DNA from: Caulobacter segnis
Lineage (GTDB): Bacteria > Pseudomonadota > Alphaproteobacteria > Caulobacterales > Caulobacteraceae
Direction of reading: 5' to 3'
Length of the DNA: 64,000 nt
Assembly (NCBI RefSeq): GCF_029543125.1
Contig: NZ_JARQWW010000007.1
Location: forward strand, 1 to 64,000
The position numbers and the translations under genes are program-made. Under the pieces are notes generated by a model. It was not told the DNA's origin, did not search any database, and was given only the letters and a program-made list of their open reading frames with translations. Every line of letters starts with the position of its first letter. Position 1 is the stretch's first letter. Shown in pieces: positions 26,724-35,391 of the stretch.

Positions 26724-28766
26724 ATGCGTCGTGCATCGCTCGCGGCCTTGCTGCTTTTGGCCACCGTCTCGCCGGTCGTGGCCGCGCCGGCGGAAGCGCC
26801 GGCCAGGATCTTCCAACCGCAGGACATCTTCGGTCTTGAGTATGCGGGCGATCCGCAGATCAGCCCTGACGGCAAGACCATCGTCTATGTGCGCAACAGC
26901 TACGACATCATGACCGACCGCGCGAAGCGGGCGATCTGGACCATCGACGTGGCCAGCGGCGCGCACAGCCCTCTGGCGGCGGGCGCCGGCTCCTATGGCA
27001 GCCCGCGCTGGTCGCCGGACGGCAAGCGCCTGGCCTATGTCTCCACCGAGGAAGGCCGTCCCCTGCTGTTCGTTCGCTGGCTGGGTTCGGGCGAGGCGGT
27101 TCGCGTCGCCTCCCTGCCGCAGGCGCCGGGCTCCATCGCCTGGTCGCCGGACGGCCAGACCATCGCCTTCTCCATGTTCGTCCCGTCGGACGCGCCGAAG
27201 CTGGGCGCGCCCCTGGCCAAGCCGGAAGGCGCCCAGTGGGCCGAACCGCTGAAGGTGACGACCGAGATCAACTATAAGGCCGACGGCGCGGGCATCCTGC
27301 GCACCGGCTTCACCCACGTGTTCACGGTCTCGGCCGACGGCGGCGCGCCGCGCCAGCTGACCTTCGGAGAGTTCGACGACCGCGGCCCGCTGTCCTGGAC
27401 GCCGGACGGCCGCTCGATCCTGCTCAGCGCTCGTCGGGGCGACGACTGGCGGCGCAACGGCAATTCGGAGGTCTACAAGCTGTCGGCAGTGGACGGGACG
27501 CTGACCGCCCTGACCAACCGCAACGGCCCGGATGATGAGCCCGCCATGTCGCCGGACGGCAAGCTGATCGCCTACACCGGCTATGACGACAAGCTGATGG
27601 GCTATCACAACCGCCGGCTCTACGTGATGAACGCCGATGGCTCGAACAGCCGCGTGCTGACCGGCTCGCTGGACCGCAGCGTCGGCTCGCCGCAATGGTC
27701 CGCCGACGGCAAGAGCCTCTATGTGGACTATGACGACGAGGGCGTGACCAAGGTTGGCCGCGTCACCCTGGACGGCCGCTTTTCGACCGTCGCCACCGGC
27801 CTGACCGGCGAGGGCATGGACCGTCCGTACAGCGGCGGCGCCTATAGCGTGGCGGACAACGGCGCCATCGCCGTCACCGTGGGCACGCCGACCCAGCCGT
27901 CGGATATCGCGGTGGTGCAGGGCGGCAAGGTCCGTCAGCTGACCCGCCTGAACCAGAGCCTGTTCGCCGGCAAGTCGCTGGCCAAGGTCGAGCCCCTGGC
28001 CGTGAAGTCGTCCTTCGACCAGCGTCCGGTCGGCGCCTGGATCGCCACGCCGCCGAACTTCGACCCGACCAAGAAGTACCCGCTGATCCTGGAGATCCAC
28101 GGCGGGCCGTTCTCGGCCTACGGCCCGGCCTTCGCCACGGATGTGCAGCTCTACGCCGCCGCCGGCTATGTGGTGCTCTACACCAACCCGCGCGGCTCGA
28201 CGTCCTACGGCGAAGAGTTCGCCAACCTGATCCACCACAACTATCCGAGCCAGGACTATGACGACCTGATCAGCGCGGTGGATGCGGCCATCGCCAAGGG
28301 CTTCGTCGATCCGGACAACCTGTTCGTCACCGGCGGTTCGGGCGGCGGCGTGCTGACCGCCTGGATCATCGGCAAGACCAACCGCTTCAAGGCGGCGGCC
28401 GTGCAGAAGCCGGTGATCAACTGGTCCAGCCAGATCCTGACCAGCGACGGGGCCGTGACCCAGTCCAAGTACTGGTTCGGCAAGATGCCGTGGGAGGATC
28501 CGGAAGGGTACTGGAGGCGCTCGCCGCTTTCGCTGGTGGGCAATGTCACCACCCCAACGATGGTCGTGGTCGGCGAGCAGGACATGCGCACCCCGGTGGG
28601 CGAGGCGGAGCAGTACTATACCGCCCTGCAGATCCGGAAGGTGCCGACCACCCTGGTCAAGGTGCCGGGCGCGGGCCACGGCAGCTTCGCGGCGCGGCCG
28701 TCGCAGTCGGCGGCCAAGACCAACGCCATCCTGGCCTGGTTCGACCGCTATCGCGCCAAGAAATAG
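26724..28766 (+). CDS. secreted S9 prolyl-oligopeptidase-family serine peptidase
   Basis: The protein has 680 residues with a signal peptide (about 1-22). An N-terminal beta-propeller (about 35-400) is built of repeated WSPDGK-type PD40/WD40-like blades (SPRWSPDGKRLAYVS, GSIAWSPDGQTIAFS, DDEPAMSPDGKLIAYTG). The alpha/beta-hydrolase domain (about 420-680) carries the triad Ser539 in GGSGGG, Asp620 in GEQDMRTP and His652 in GAGHGSF. Such enzymes cleave short peptides, often after proline, in the periplasm. A GntR-type operator half a turn from the promoter links it to the hydroxyproline island. Confidence 0.92.
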   Translation: MRRASLAALLLLATVSPVVAAPAEAPARIFQPQDIFGLEYAGDPQISPDGKTIVYVRNSYDIMTDRAKRAIWTIDVASGAHSPLAAGAGSYGSPRWSPDGKRLAYVSTEEGRPLLFVRWLGSGEAVRVASLPQAPGSIAWSPDGQTIAFSMFVPSDAPKLGAPLAKPEGAQWAEPLKVTTEINYKADGAGILRTGFTHVFTVSADGGAPRQLTFGEFDDRGPLSWTPDGRSILLSARRGDDWRRNGNSEVYKLSAVDGTLTALTNRNGPDDEPAMSPDGKLIAYTGYDDKLMGYHNRRLYVMNADGSNSRVLTGSLDRSVGSPQWSADGKSLYVDYDDEGVTKVGRVTLDGRFSTVATGLTGEGMDRPYSGGAYSVADNGAIAVTVGTPTQPSDIAVVQGGKVRQLTRLNQSLFAGKSLAKVEPLAVKSSFDQRPVGAWIATPPNFDPTKKYPLILEIHGGPFSAYGPAFATDVQLYAAAGYVVLYTNPRGSTSYGEEFANLIHHNYPSQDYDDLISAVDAAIAKGFVDPDNLFVTGGSGGGVLTAWIIGKTNRFKAAAVQKPVINWSSQILTSDGAVTQSKYWFGKMPWEDPEGYWRRSPLSLVGNVTTPTMVVVGEQDMRTPVGEAEQYYTALQIRKVPTTLVKVPGAGHGSFAARPSQSAAKTNAILAWFDRYRAKK

Positions 28767-28787
28767 GCGCGAGCCTGAGTACGACGA

Positions 28788-28816
28788 AGGGCGGCGAGCT
28801 TTCGGCTCGCCGCCCT
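28788..28816. terminator. bidirectional terminator
   Basis: A perfect 12-bp stem, AGGGCGGCGAGC (28788-28799) with GCTCGCCGCCCT (28805-28816), closes a 5-nt loop. It lies between the convergent S9 peptidase and the small secreted protein. A short T-containing tail (CTTCGTTT) follows on the plus strand. Confidence 0.8.
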
Positions 28817-28836
28817 CTTCGTTTCTGCGTCCGGCG

Positions 28837-29265
28837 TCAGTAGGAGCGGCAGCTGCCGCGCTGGGCCTGAAGGTCGGTGGTGTCGGAAATGATCATGGCG
28901 CGGGTCAGGACGCCGGTGCGCTTGTTGAGCGTCACGATCTCCGCCAGCGAAGCGCGCGTGGCGTTGGGGGCGGTCAGGCCCTCGATCGAAACCTCCGACA
29001 TTGAGGCGGTCGGGTTGATCGCCGTGAGGGCGCGCACATCGTTCTCGACGATGCGGTAGCTGGTCTGGACCGTACGGACCTGCTCGACGCCGTCCTCGAT
29101 CAGCTGCAGGCGGTCGCCGATGATGGCGTACTTGTAGAGGCTCTCGGCATAGGTCGGGTTGCGGCCCGATTTGGATTGGATCTGGCAGATCCAGCCGGCT
29201 TCGGCGTGGGCCGAGCTTGCGACGGCCGTGGCCGCCAAAAGTCCGATAGCGATGATCTTGCGCAT
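28837..29265 (-). CDS. small secreted protein of unknown function
   Basis: The protein has 142 residues from ATG 29265, which has a strong AGGGGAGG site; 11 upstream in-frame codons are rejected. A signal peptide (about 1-21, SAHA) directs it to the periplasm. Mature features include two cysteines, one in GWICQIQ near the start and one in GSCRSY at the end, which could form a disulphide joining the termini. The central part alternates strands (YKYAIIGDRLQLIEDGVEQVRTV; IVTLNKRTGVLTRAMIIS), suggesting a small beta-barrel or sandwich. I do not recognise a family. It is monocistronic. Confidence 0.75.
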   Translation of the reverse strand: MRKIIAIGLLAATAVASSAHAEAGWICQIQSKSGRNPTYAESLYKYAIIGDRLQLIEDGVEQVRTVQTSYRIVENDVRALTAINPTASMSEVSIEGLTAPNATRASLAEIVTLNKRTGVLTRAMIISDTTDLQAQRGSCRSY

Positions 29266-29409
29266 GAGTGCCTCCCCTAGAATTTCCCGAGTAACCAAAC
29301 TTGGCCTTGGGGAAAACCCCGGTGCGGCAACGTGACTCGGGGGCTCTTCACCTTGGGCGCGTCAGCCTCTAACGTGCATTCAAACGCCTGTTAGAGCGCT
29401 GGAGGATGC

Positions 29410-30558
29410 ATGGCCCTGGATCTGGAGACCCGCGAACAACTGCTGGAGGGGGTCCGGCGCTTCGTGGCGGAGCGGCTGCGGCCGCTGGAGGCCAAGGTCG
29501 CCGAGGACGACGCGGTGCCCGAGGACGTCATCGCGGAGATGCGCGAACTGGGTCTTTTCGGCCTGTCGATCAGCGAAGACTACGGCGGTCTCGGCCTGTC
29601 CATGGAGGAGGAGGCGCTGGTCGCGTTCGAGCTGGGCCGCGCCTCGCCGGCGTTCCGTTCTGTGTTCGGAACCAATGTCGGCATCGGCAGCCAGGGCCTG
29701 GCCATGTTCGGGACCGAGGCGCAGAAGGCCGAGTGGCTGCCGGGCATCGCCTCGGGCGAGGTGATCACCTCCTTCGCCCTGACCGAGCCGGAGGCGGGTT
29801 CGGACAGCGCGGCGGTGCAGACCCGCGCGACCCGCGACGGCGACCACTACGTCCTGAACGGCGGCAAGCGGTTCATCACCAACGCCGGCAAGGCTTCACT
29901 CTTCACCGTGATGGCCCGCACCAATCCCGAGGCCAAGGGCGGCTCCGGCGTCAGCGCCTTTATCGTGCCGCGCGATCTGCCGGGCCTGCATGTGGGCAAG
30001 GCCGAGAAGAAGATGGGCCAGCAGGGCGCCCACATCCACGACGTCACCTTCGACAATGTCCGCGTCCCGGCCTCCATGCGCCTGGGCGAGGAAGGGGAGG
30101 GCTTCAAGGTCGCCATGCAGGTGCTGGATCGCGGCCGCCTGCACATCGCCGCCGTCTGCGTGGGCGTGGCCGAACGCCTGATCGCCGACTGCGTGGCCTA
30201 CTCGGCGGAGCGCAAGCAGTTCGGCCAGCCGATCGCCAGCTTCCAGCTGATCCAGGCGATGATCGCCGACAGCAAGACCGAAAGCCTGGCCGCACGCGCC
30301 CTGGTCATCGACAGCGCCCGCAAGCGCGACGCCGGCGACAACGTCACCCTGGAGGCGGCGGCGGCCAAGCTGTTCGCCTCGGAGATGGTGGGCCGCGTGG
30401 CCGACCGGGCGGTGCAGATTTTCGGCGGGGCCGGCTATGTGGCCGACTACGGGATCGAGCGCCTGTATCGCGACGTCCGCATCTTCCGCATCTACGAAGG
30501 CACCAGCCAGATTCAGCAGCTGGTCATCGCGCGGGAGACCATGAAGCGCGGGGGCTAA
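29410..30558 (+). CDS. acyl-CoA dehydrogenase
   Basis: The protein has 382 residues, starting at ATG 29410 after GGAGG. All three domains of the family are present: the N-terminal helices, the middle beta-domain with the flavin/substrate motif SFALTEPEAGSDSAAVQT (about 120-137), and the C-terminal helices with QLIQAMIADSKTE and DRAVQIFGGAGYVADYGIERLYRDVRIFRIYEGTSQIQ in pieces. In this last part the Glu of YEGTSQIQ occupies the catalytic-base position. It oxidises an acyl-CoA to enoyl-CoA with FAD, passing electrons to ETF. The chain specificity is unknown. It stands alone, with no other beta-oxidation genes adjacent. Confidence 0.93.
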   Translation: MALDLETREQLLEGVRRFVAERLRPLEAKVAEDDAVPEDVIAEMRELGLFGLSISEDYGGLGLSMEEEALVAFELGRASPAFRSVFGTNVGIGSQGLAMFGTEAQKAEWLPGIASGEVITSFALTEPEAGSDSAAVQTRATRDGDHYVLNGGKRFITNAGKASLFTVMARTNPEAKGGSGVSAFIVPRDLPGLHVGKAEKKMGQQGAHIHDVTFDNVRVPASMRLGEEGEGFKVAMQVLDRGRLHIAAVCVGVAERLIADCVAYSAERKQFGQPIASFQLIQAMIADSKTESLAARALVIDSARKRDAGDNVTLEAAAAKLFASEMVGRVADRAVQIFGGAGYVADYGIERLYRDVRIFRIYEGTSQIQQLVIARETMKRGG

Positions 30559-30699
30559 GGCCACGCTCTGGCGGGTTCCGCCGAATTGCGGCTTACTGCG
30601 GCTACGGAAGGGGACGCCATGGCCTGGAAGCGAACCGCAACCTTGGGAACTGGCGACATTCGCGGTACGCTTAAGGGTGGAACGAGAGGTCAAGTCGGC

Positions 30700-31104
30700 A
30701 TGCCCAAGCAAGCCAGCGAAAATCCGAACGACGACGCCAGCGAAGACGTCAGCGAACTGTTCCGGCGGATATCCCAGCCTGACCTGGGCTATCACAGCTT
30801 TGACCTCGCCCTGCAGGACGAGGACGCGCCGACCGTCGCCGATGTGAAGAAGCTGGCGCGCAAGCTGGATGTTCCGCCGACCAAGCCTGTCGCCGCCGTT
30901 GTGAAGCCCGCGGAAGTCCCCCTCGCCAAGCCCGCCAGCCCAGCCGGGGGCGGGAAGCTGCTCCGGGCCTGGTCGCCGGAAGCGCCCCCTGAACCCGAGG
31001 CCCAGGCGCCCGCGCCGGCGGCGGCGCCGAAGGCCGACGGCACTGACCTGAAAGCGATGTTCAGCGCCTTTGGAAAGGCGAAGCCCCCGCGTTCGTCACG
31101 CTGA
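30700..31104 (+). CDS. Pro/Ala-rich hypothetical protein, weakly BcsR/BcsP-like
   Basis: The ATG at 30700 with GAGAGG upstream gives 134 residues; the frame is open back to 30586, so a longer form of 172 residues is possible. The N-terminal part reads DVSELFRRISQPDLGYHSFD, then comes a Pro/Ala/Lys-rich linker, and the C-terminus is LKAMFSAFGKAKPP. A short acidic-hydrophobic N-terminal motif, a disordered linker and a C-terminal LxxxF motif resemble the layout of small cellulose-synthesis accessory proteins (BcsR/BcsP). No cellulose genes are near and the match is weak. It may instead be an adaptor with two short binding motifs. Confidence 0.55.
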   Translation: MPKQASENPNDDASEDVSELFRRISQPDLGYHSFDLALQDEDAPTVADVKKLARKLDVPPTKPVAAVVKPAEVPLAKPASPAGGGKLLRAWSPEAPPEPEAQAPAPAAAPKADGTDLKAMFSAFGKAKPPRSSR

Positions 31105-31188
31105 TCGACGCGCAAAGCACGAGTTGCATTGCCCCCGTGGTTTGGCGGCGTCCATAAAGGGACAGCTGAACAACAAGGGGAGCTACCC

Positions 31189-32760
31189 ATGAAACGCCTG
31201 ACGGCGAGCCTTCTCGCCGCCGCGGCCTGCGCCGCCCTGTCCACCGCCGCCGAAGCGGCGCCGCGTCCCGTCGTCTTCGCGCCGCAAGCCGCCGCAACGG
31301 GCGCGCTGGTCCTGCCGCTGTCGTCCGCCGCTGATCTTGAGACGCGCGGCGCGGCCCTTGATCCCGCCTCCCGCGCCGCCGTCGCCAAGGCGCTGACGGC
31401 CGCCAAGTTCACCTACAAGCCCAAGGCCGTCCTGTCCCTGCGCGGCATCGGCGCTTATGACCAGATCGTGGTGCTGGGCACGGGGACCAAGCCGCTGACG
31501 CCGTCCAAGGCCGCCGACCTGGGCGGCGCGGCCGCCAAGCAGACCGGCAAGGAGCCGGGACCGGTGTCGATCATCGCCGACGGTTCGGGCGACGCCGCCC
31601 AGATCGCCCTGGGCGCGACCCTGGCCGGCTACAGCTTCGACACCTACAAGCAGCCGCCGTCCGACCCGGCCGACCGCAAGCCCGAGAAGCAGGCGGCCCT
31701 GACCATCGTCACCAGCCAGGGCGCCGCCGCCAAGGCTGCCTGGGATCGTGACGGCCTGGCCCTGGCCGACGCCGTGTCCTTCACCCGCGATCTGGTCACC
31801 GAGCCGGCCAACGCCGTCTATCCGGAAGAGTTCGTGGCCCGCACCCGCAAGGCCTTCGAAGGCGTGCCGGGGGTGACCATCGAGGTGCTCGACGTGCCGG
31901 CCATGGAGAAGGAAGGCATGGGCGCCATCCTCGGCGTCGGCGTGGGTTCCAAGCGTCCGCCGCGCATGCTGGCCGTCCACTACAAGGGCGCCGGCTCGCC
32001 CGCCGCTCCGGTCGCCCTGGCCGGCAAGGGCATCACCTTCGACAGCGGCGGCATCTCGCTGAAGCCGAACCCCGGCATGTGGAAGATGAAGGACGACATG
32101 GCCGGCGCCGCCGCCGTGACCGGCGCGGTCCTGTCCCTGGCCAAGTCGAAGGCCCCGGTAAACGTGGTGGCCATCGCCGCCCTGGCCGAGAACATGCCCG
32201 ACGGCGCCGCCATCCGCCCCGGCGATGTGCTGAAGACCATGACCGGCAAGACCATCGAGATCTGGAGCACCGACGCCGAGGGCCGTCTGGTTCTGGCCGA
32301 CGGCGTGGCCTGGGCCGAGAAGCGCTACAAGCCGGCGGCCATCGTCGACGTGGCGACCCTAACCGGCGCGGTGGTCGGGGCCCTGGCCTCGGACTACGCC
32401 GGCGTGTTCAGCCGCCACGACGCCCTGGCCGACCAGCTGGAAGCGGCGGGCAAGACCTCGGGCGAGGAACTGTGGCGTCTGCCCATGCACCCGTCCTACG
32501 CCGAGCGCGTGAAATCGGACATCGCCGACATCAAGAACACCGGCGAGCCCGGTCCGGGCGCGGGCCTGGGCGCCCAGATCATCGGCTTCTTTGTCAGCCC
32601 CGACATGCCGTGGGCGCACGTGGACATCGCCGGCACGGCCTGGGCCGACGGTGACCTGCCGACCACGCCCAAGGGCGCGACGGGCTATGGCGTCCGCCTG
32701 CTGGACCGCTTCGTGCGGGACTTCAAGCCGGTGCCGACCGCGCAGAGCGAAGCGCAGTAG
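31189..32760 (+). CDS. secreted M17 leucyl aminopeptidase
   Basis: The ATG at 31189 follows AAGGGGAG, giving 523 residues. A signal peptide (about 1-24) is unusual for the family, whose E. coli member PepA is cytoplasmic, and places this enzyme in the periplasm. The catalytic part has the metal and active-site motifs GKGITFDSGGISLKP (Lys and Asp), the KDDMAGAAAV segment and STDAEGRLVLADGV, the M17 signature normally written NTDAEGRL; here Asn is replaced by Ser. The N-terminal domain (about 30-190) is the M17 N-domain. It forms hexamers in relatives. A strong terminator follows. Confidence 0.92.
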   Translation: MKRLTASLLAAAACAALSTAAEAAPRPVVFAPQAAATGALVLPLSSAADLETRGAALDPASRAAVAKALTAAKFTYKPKAVLSLRGIGAYDQIVVLGTGTKPLTPSKAADLGGAAAKQTGKEPGPVSIIADGSGDAAQIALGATLAGYSFDTYKQPPSDPADRKPEKQAALTIVTSQGAAAKAAWDRDGLALADAVSFTRDLVTEPANAVYPEEFVARTRKAFEGVPGVTIEVLDVPAMEKEGMGAILGVGVGSKRPPRMLAVHYKGAGSPAAPVALAGKGITFDSGGISLKPNPGMWKMKDDMAGAAAVTGAVLSLAKSKAPVNVVAIAALAENMPDGAAIRPGDVLKTMTGKTIEIWSTDAEGRLVLADGVAWAEKRYKPAAIVDVATLTGAVVGALASDYAGVFSRHDALADQLEAAGKTSGEELWRLPMHPSYAERVKSDIADIKNTGEPGPGAGLGAQIIGFFVSPDMPWAHVDIAGTAWADGDLPTTPKGATGYGVRLLDRFVRDFKPVPTAQSEAQ

Positions 32761-32771
32761 GCCGAACGAAA

Positions 32772-32799
32772 ATGGGCGGAGACCGAAGTCTCCGCCCAT
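32772..32799. terminator. rho-independent terminator of the M17 gene
   Basis: A perfect 12-bp stem, ATGGGCGGAGAC (32772-32783) with GTCTCCGCCCAT (32788-32799), is closed by a CGAA tetraloop and followed by CCTTTCC. It starts 12 nt after the aminopeptidase stop codon. Confidence 0.85.
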
Positions 32800-32827
32800 C
32801 CTTTCCCCGCAGTCCCCCTCACGCCAG

Positions 32828-32873
32828 AGCGTGATAGCCGAAAGTGGTAGCCGGTTTCGGCGGCTATCACGCT
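32828..32873. repeat. alphaproteobacterial palindromic repeat (GCCGAAA...TTTCGG type), copy 1
   Basis: AGCGTGATAGCCG (32828-32840) pairs perfectly with CGGCTATCACGCT (32861-32873). The loop carries AAAGTGGTAGCCGGTTTCGG. The same architecture, with a conserved GAAAGTG-n-GCGGTTTCG centre and compensating changes in the arms, recurs at 53728-53774. Such REP-like palindromes are common between alphaproteobacterial genes. Confidence 0.75.
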
Positions 32874-32889
32874 CCAACTATCAAGCTAC

Positions 32890-32932
32890 GAGCCTGCTTA
32901 TCCGGTTCGGGGGACCCGAACCGGGCAGGCTC
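32890..32932. terminator. strong hairpin terminating the DUF885 gene
   Basis: A two-part stem is seen: GAGCCTGC (32890-32897) with GCAGGCTC (32925-32932), and CCGGTTCGGG (32902-32911) with CCCGAACCGG (32915-32924), with loop GGA. It ends directly at the DUF885 stop codon. Three hairpins thus separate the convergent M17 and DUF885 genes. Confidence 0.75.
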
Positions 32933-34702
32933 TTAGGGACGGTCGATGTCGGCCTTCGTGTAGGGACTCGGGCCGCCTTCGGCGATGAAACGGTCGATCC
33001 GGGCGTTGAGCACCGGCAGGGTCACCGAGCCGAGCTGCAGCACGGTGTCGTGGAAGTTGCGGATATCGAACTTCGGCCCCAGGGCCTTCTCCGCGCGGGC
33101 GCGGGCGTTCACGATCTCCATCTCACCCAGATAGTAGGACAGGGCCTGACCCGGCCAAGCGATGTAGCGATCCACCTCGGTGGTGATCTCGTGCTGCGCC
33201 AGGGCGGTGTTGGAGGCCAGGTAGTCCTGGGCCTGCTTGCGGGTCCAGCCCTTGGCGTGGATGCCGGTGTCGACCACCAGGCGCGAGGCGCGCCACTGCT
33301 GGTAGCTCAACATGCCGAACAGCTCGTAGGGCGTCTCGTACATGCCCATCTCTTCGCCCAGCTTCTCGGTGTAGAGCGCCCAGCCCTCGCCGAAGGCGGA
33401 GATGTAGCTCTTGCGGCGGAAGTCGGGCTGCTGCTGCTCGGCGGCCAGCGGCATCTGGAAAGCGTGACCCGGCGCGGACTCGTGCAGGGTCAGGGCCGGC
33501 AAAGAGTACAGGCCCCGCGCCGGCAGGTTGTAGGTGTTCACCAGATAGACGCCCGGCCCGCCGCGGCCCGAGGTGTAGAACGGCGCGATGTCGGCCGGCA
33601 CGGGGATGATGGCGAAGCGCTTGCGCGGCAGGTAGCCGAAGTACTGCTCGGCCTTGCCGTCGAACTTCTTCGAGATCCACGCCGCGCGCATCAGCAGCTC
33701 CTCCGGCGTCTTGGCGTAGAACTGCGGGTCGGTGCGCAGGAAGTCGAGGAACTGCTGCAGGTCGCCCTTGAAGCCCGTCTGGGCCATGACGTCCTTCATC
33801 CGCGCGTTGATGGCGGCGACTTCCTTCAGGCCGATCTCGTGGATCTGCTCGGCGGTCAGGTCGAGGGTCGTGAACTCCTTGATCTTGGCCTGGTAGTAGG
33901 CCTTGCCGTTCGGCAGGGTCTCGGCCGCCAGCTCGGTGCGCGCCTTGGGCGCGTATTCGGTCTGGTAGAAGGTCTTCAGCTTGCCATAGGCCGGCAGGAC
34001 GCCGCCCTTGATCGCCGCCACGCCCTGGGCGCGCAGCTCGGCCTGAAGCTCAGACGAGAAGCCGGCGGGGAAGGTCTTGAACGGCGCGTAATAGGCGACG
34101 TCTTCCGTCGTCTTGGCGTCGGTCACCGAGATGATGGTGGAGTCACGGCCTTCCAGCGTCACCTTGGGCGGGGTGAAGCCGCGCTTCAGCCCCGCGCGCA
34201 TGTTGGTGATCTGCTCGTCGAAATAGCGCGGGAAGTCGTTCAGCTGGGCGATGTAGTTGCGGTAGTCGCGCTCGGTCCGCAGCTGGCGGCGGGCGACGCC
34301 GGACAGGTTGCTCCAGAAGGCCGTGTCGGCGTTCAGCGGCTTCTCGTAGTCCTTGAAGCGCTGGTTGTTGATCAGCACCTCGATCTGGGCCTGATAGACC
34401 GCGTAGTTCACGGCGGCCTCGGGGGAGAGGTCGGCGGTCTTGATCGCCTTCAACTGGGCGTCGATGTTCTCCCAGTACTTCAGGCGCGCGGCCTGGGTGG
34501 CGGCGTCCACCTTGGCCAGGCGGGGAGAGACGGCGTCCTGGTTGTCTTCGTCCACCTCGCCGCGCAGCTCGGCCTGGCGCCAGGCCCACTCGCGCTTGTA
34601 GACGGCCTCGAACTGGGTGTCGGCGGCGGTCTGGGCGTGAACCGACGTTCCGCACATCAGGAGAGCGGCCGAAACGGCCGCCGCGCTCAGGATCTTCTTC
34701 AT
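32933..34702 (-). CDS. secreted DUF885 family metallopeptidase-like protein
   Basis: The protein has 589 residues with a signal peptide (about 1-23, VHA). It is largely helical. The conserved active-site-like motif LHESAPGHAFQM (about residue 405) is the H-E-x-x-P-G-H pattern of DUF885, and YTSGRGGPGVYLVNTYNLP precedes it. FGEGWALYTEKLGEEMG supplies a third ligand Glu. This layout is that of gluzincin-like carboxypeptidases, and DUF885 members are regarded as peptidases. As the outer member of the hydroxyproline island it probably trims peptides in the periplasm. It is on the same strand as the GntR and permease genes but separated by 35 bp, so operon membership is likely. Confidence 0.88.
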   Translation of the reverse strand: MKKILSAAAVSAALLMCGTSVHAQTAADTQFEAVYKREWAWRQAELRGEVDEDNQDAVSPRLAKVDAATQAARLKYWENIDAQLKAIKTADLSPEAAVNYAVYQAQIEVLINNQRFKDYEKPLNADTAFWSNLSGVARRQLRTERDYRNYIAQLNDFPRYFDEQITNMRAGLKRGFTPPKVTLEGRDSTIISVTDAKTTEDVAYYAPFKTFPAGFSSELQAELRAQGVAAIKGGVLPAYGKLKTFYQTEYAPKARTELAAETLPNGKAYYQAKIKEFTTLDLTAEQIHEIGLKEVAAINARMKDVMAQTGFKGDLQQFLDFLRTDPQFYAKTPEELLMRAAWISKKFDGKAEQYFGYLPRKRFAIIPVPADIAPFYTSGRGGPGVYLVNTYNLPARGLYSLPALTLHESAPGHAFQMPLAAEQQQPDFRRKSYISAFGEGWALYTEKLGEEMGMYETPYELFGMLSYQQWRASRLVVDTGIHAKGWTRKQAQDYLASNTALAQHEITTEVDRYIAWPGQALSYYLGEMEIVNARARAEKALGPKFDIRNFHDTVLQLGSVTLPVLNARIDRFIAEGGPSPYTKADIDRP

Positions 34703-34737
34703 CGTCGTTCCCGGTTCAGGTGTTCTTGTGTGAGGGA

Positions 34738-35391
34738 TCAGTCGGCGGTGCGGGCGAGCTGCACGCGCAGGTCCTCGCGGGCGCCGGCGATGTGGTCGTG
34801 GACCAGGCGTTCGACCGTGGCGCCGTCCGCCGCCAGCCAGGCTTCAAGCAGGGCGTGGTGCTCGTCGTGGGCGCGGCCGTGGCGCTCCTGCGGCTCCAGA
34901 TGGATGCGCACATAGCGTTCGGCCAGGACATGCAGGCGTTCGATCAGCTGGGTGGTCACCATCAGGCCGCTGGGCCGGACCATGCTGATGTGGAACTCGC
35001 GGTTCAGGTCGACCGCCTCTGGGGCGCGAGGATCGATCTGGGAGTCCATGGCCACCAGGGCCATGCGGGCCGCCACGCGGTCGTCGTCCGTCGCCTTGCG
35101 CGAGGCGAGGGCCGCGGCCTCCGGCTCGATCTTCAGGCGAAGGGCGAAGACCTCCTCGGCCTCCGTCGCGCTGAGGGGCGCGACGAAGAAACCGCGGTTG
35201 GCGTGCGAGGTCAGAAGTCCGTCCTGCTCCAATCGGGCCATGGCCTCGCGCAGGGGGATCTTGCTGACCCCCAGCTCGGCGGCCAGGGCGTCCTGCCGGA
35301 TCACCCCGCCGGGCGCTATCGTGCCCGACAGGATGCGTTCGCGGACAAGCCCGTAGACCTGATCAGAGAGGGTGCGGACGACGATGCTCAT
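34738..35391 (-). CDS. GntR-family (FadR/FCD) regulator of the hydroxyproline island
   Basis: The protein has 217 residues from ATG 35391, which overlaps the permease stop by four bases. A winged helix is at about residues 5-70 (VYGLVRERILSGTIAPGGVI ... GVSKIPLREAMARLEQDGLL), the GntR signature. An FCD ligand domain is at about 80-205, with metal-type ligands in DLNREFHISMV, the HDEHHALLEAW segment and LVHDHI. FCD domains bind carboxylic acids through a metal. In Sinorhizobium a GntR repressor (HypR) controls hydroxyproline genes, and the neighbours here point to the same role. Probable operators are the CGTATACG palindromes at 39340-39350 and 26672-26682. Confidence 0.88.
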   Translation of the reverse strand: MSIVVRTLSDQVYGLVRERILSGTIAPGGVIRQDALAAELGVSKIPLREAMARLEQDGLLTSHANRGFFVAPLSATEAEEVFALRLKIEPEAAALASRKATDDDRVAARMALVAMDSQIDPRAPEAVDLNREFHISMVRPSGLMVTTQLIERLHVLAERYVRIHLEPQERHGRAHDEHHALLEAWLAADGATVERLVHDHIAGAREDLRVQLARTAD

